This document shows positions 63,782 through 64,000 of a stretch of DNA of 64,000 nucleotides, one piece after another. Source of the stretch: Fodinibius salsisoli. Its GTDB lineage: Bacteria; Bacteroidota; Rhodothermia; Balneolales; Balneolaceae. The notes beneath the pieces were generated by a model. That model was not told the origin of the DNA, made no database searches, and worked only from the letters and a program-made list of their open reading frames with translations. How positions within the stretch are numbered: position 1 is the stretch's first letter; each line of letters opens with the position of its first letter. Position numbers and translations under genes: made by a program. The stretch is taken from positions 245,220-309,219 of the forward strand of contig NZ_JAGGJA010000006.1 in assembly GCF_026229185.1 (NCBI RefSeq), in the 5' to 3' direction.

Positions 63782-63881
63782 TCAAGGGGACACGCCTCGC
63801 CCCCACTTGCCACCTTCTGGCTTTTTAGCTCATCGTTCATTATTTAATAAATCAACTTTCATTCGCGTGCACCTTATGCGC
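63782..63881 (+). other. Right half of cassette 2 attC (centre to L')
   Basis: Begins TCAAGGGGACACGCC right after the IS110 core and runs to CGTGCACCTTATGCGC. The end matches attC1 (CGTGCAGGTTATGCGC). Joined with 62468-62485 it would give an attC of ~120 bp. The expected R' after the GCGC is not seen; instead sequence leading into another IS110-type transposase follows. Confidence 0.65.
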
Positions 63882-63899
63882 AATGAACTGTGTTGAAAG

Positions 63900-64000
63900 T
63901 CAAGCAGCCAATGCCTTTTTTTCTTCAAATGGTTCGCACTTACTACCTACGGCAAATGCCTGTCGAAGCAGTTTATGAGCAATGGCTACCTTAATCACTT
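63900..64000 (-). CDS. IS110-family transposase C-terminus (partial, runs off window)
   Basis: 33 codons on the minus strand ending in TGA at 63902-63900: VIKVAIAHKLLRQAFAVGSK then CEPFEEKKALAA. The VAxAHKLLRQAFAV motif is the usual C-terminal helix of IS110/IS116-type transposases and differs from the end of the element at 62738. With only ~20 bp between its stop and the attC L' motif, its right end probably abuts the attC. Confidence 0.75.
   Translation of the reverse strand, partial: VIKVAIAHKLLRQAFAVGSKCEPFEEKKALAA

Larger units (their letters stand above)
59876..63880 (+). mobile_element. Integron cassette 2 (TIR + SIR2-like genes), attC interrupted by IS110
   Basis: Starts TTATGTGGC after the attC1 crossover. 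Its own attC begins with the exact complement GCCACATAAC (62468-62477). It carries two co-directional genes, unusual for a cassette. The attC is interrupted after GCGCAT by an IS110 element (62486-63781) and continues from 63782 to an L'-like TTATGCGC (63874-63881), where a second IS110-type element seems to begin. Confidence 0.8.

Overview
The window looks like a chromosomal segment of a marine or halophilic member of the Balneolaeota/Rhodothermota-Bacteroidota group. This is inferred from gene content, not from a marker-gene search. The supporting features are an F-type ATP synthase operon that ends at atpG without atpD/atpC, a subunit a with a signal peptide, a linked bactofilin/M23 peptidase pair, a menF-D-H-B cluster, an hpf-hprK pair, a Reg_prop/Y_Y_Y-type sensor kinase, and carotenoid-tailoring genes of the kind that make glycosylated, acylated carotenoids. 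Most starts lack a strong Shine-Dalgarno sequence.

Layout. 1-9.6 kb: a TolC-type outer-membrane protein (cut by the window edge), tRNA-Ser(UGA), then a minus-strand block with atpG-A-H-F-E-B, two small AtpI-like membrane proteins, bactofilin, an M23 peptidase, a DUF3467 protein and a CBS/CysK-type PLP enzyme. 9.8-15.7 kb: a small acidic protein, a GNAT acetyltransferase and the menaquinone operon menF-menD-menH-menB, whose genes overlap by 1-8 bases. 15.7-19.1 kb: an apparent insertion carrying a secreted M36-like metallopeptidase and a PD40 propeller lipoprotein, flanked by a decayed second copy of the menB 3' end. 19.1-26.7 kb: two MsbA-like ABC exporters around an RNase Z with a strongly basic tail, a renalase-like oxidoreductase and a DUF1446/AtuA protein. 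27-31.4 kb: a NarL-type regulator and its probable large sensor kinase. 32-46 kb: mixed metabolic genes, including a PYROXD2/CrtI-like oxidoreductase, endonuclease V, a PLP decarboxylase, an SDR, and a PlsC-like acyltransferase, CrtC-like hydratase and GT2 that may form a carotenoid glycoside-ester pathway. 46-57.4 kb: xerC, hpf, hprK, peptidases, trmH, a CBS-domain protein, an OmpR-type regulator, an esterase, the K+ transporter pair ktrA/ktrB, and bioB.

The most remarkable part is 57.6-64 kb, a chromosomal integron. The integron integrase gene intI (minus strand) is split just before its catalytic tyrosine by a 300-bp insert. The insert consists of an 89-codon GIY-YIG gene between 14-bp perfect inverted repeats. 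The missing C-terminal codons of IntI, including the tyrosine, lie intact and in frame on the far side. A relic of a second such insertion lies downstream. On the other side of intI is an attI-like region with repeated TTATCGC motifs, followed by cassette 1 (unknown 166-aa protein, with a clear attC) and cassette 2. Cassette 2 carries a two-gene TIR + SIR2-like unit, a probable Thoeris-like NAD-based anti-phage system. The attC of cassette 2 is interrupted by an IS110-family element. Its 5' non-coding region folds into a two-loop bridge RNA, and the two target guides match the two flanks of the insertion exactly (9 nt each). A second IS110-type transposase, cut by the window end, abuts the other half of the same attC.

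Two small ORF-bearing inverted-repeat elements (the GIY-YIG cassette and a four-helix-bundle/S23-like cassette at 33.4-34.0 kb) and several palindromic intergenic repeats point to an active population of small mobile sequences.
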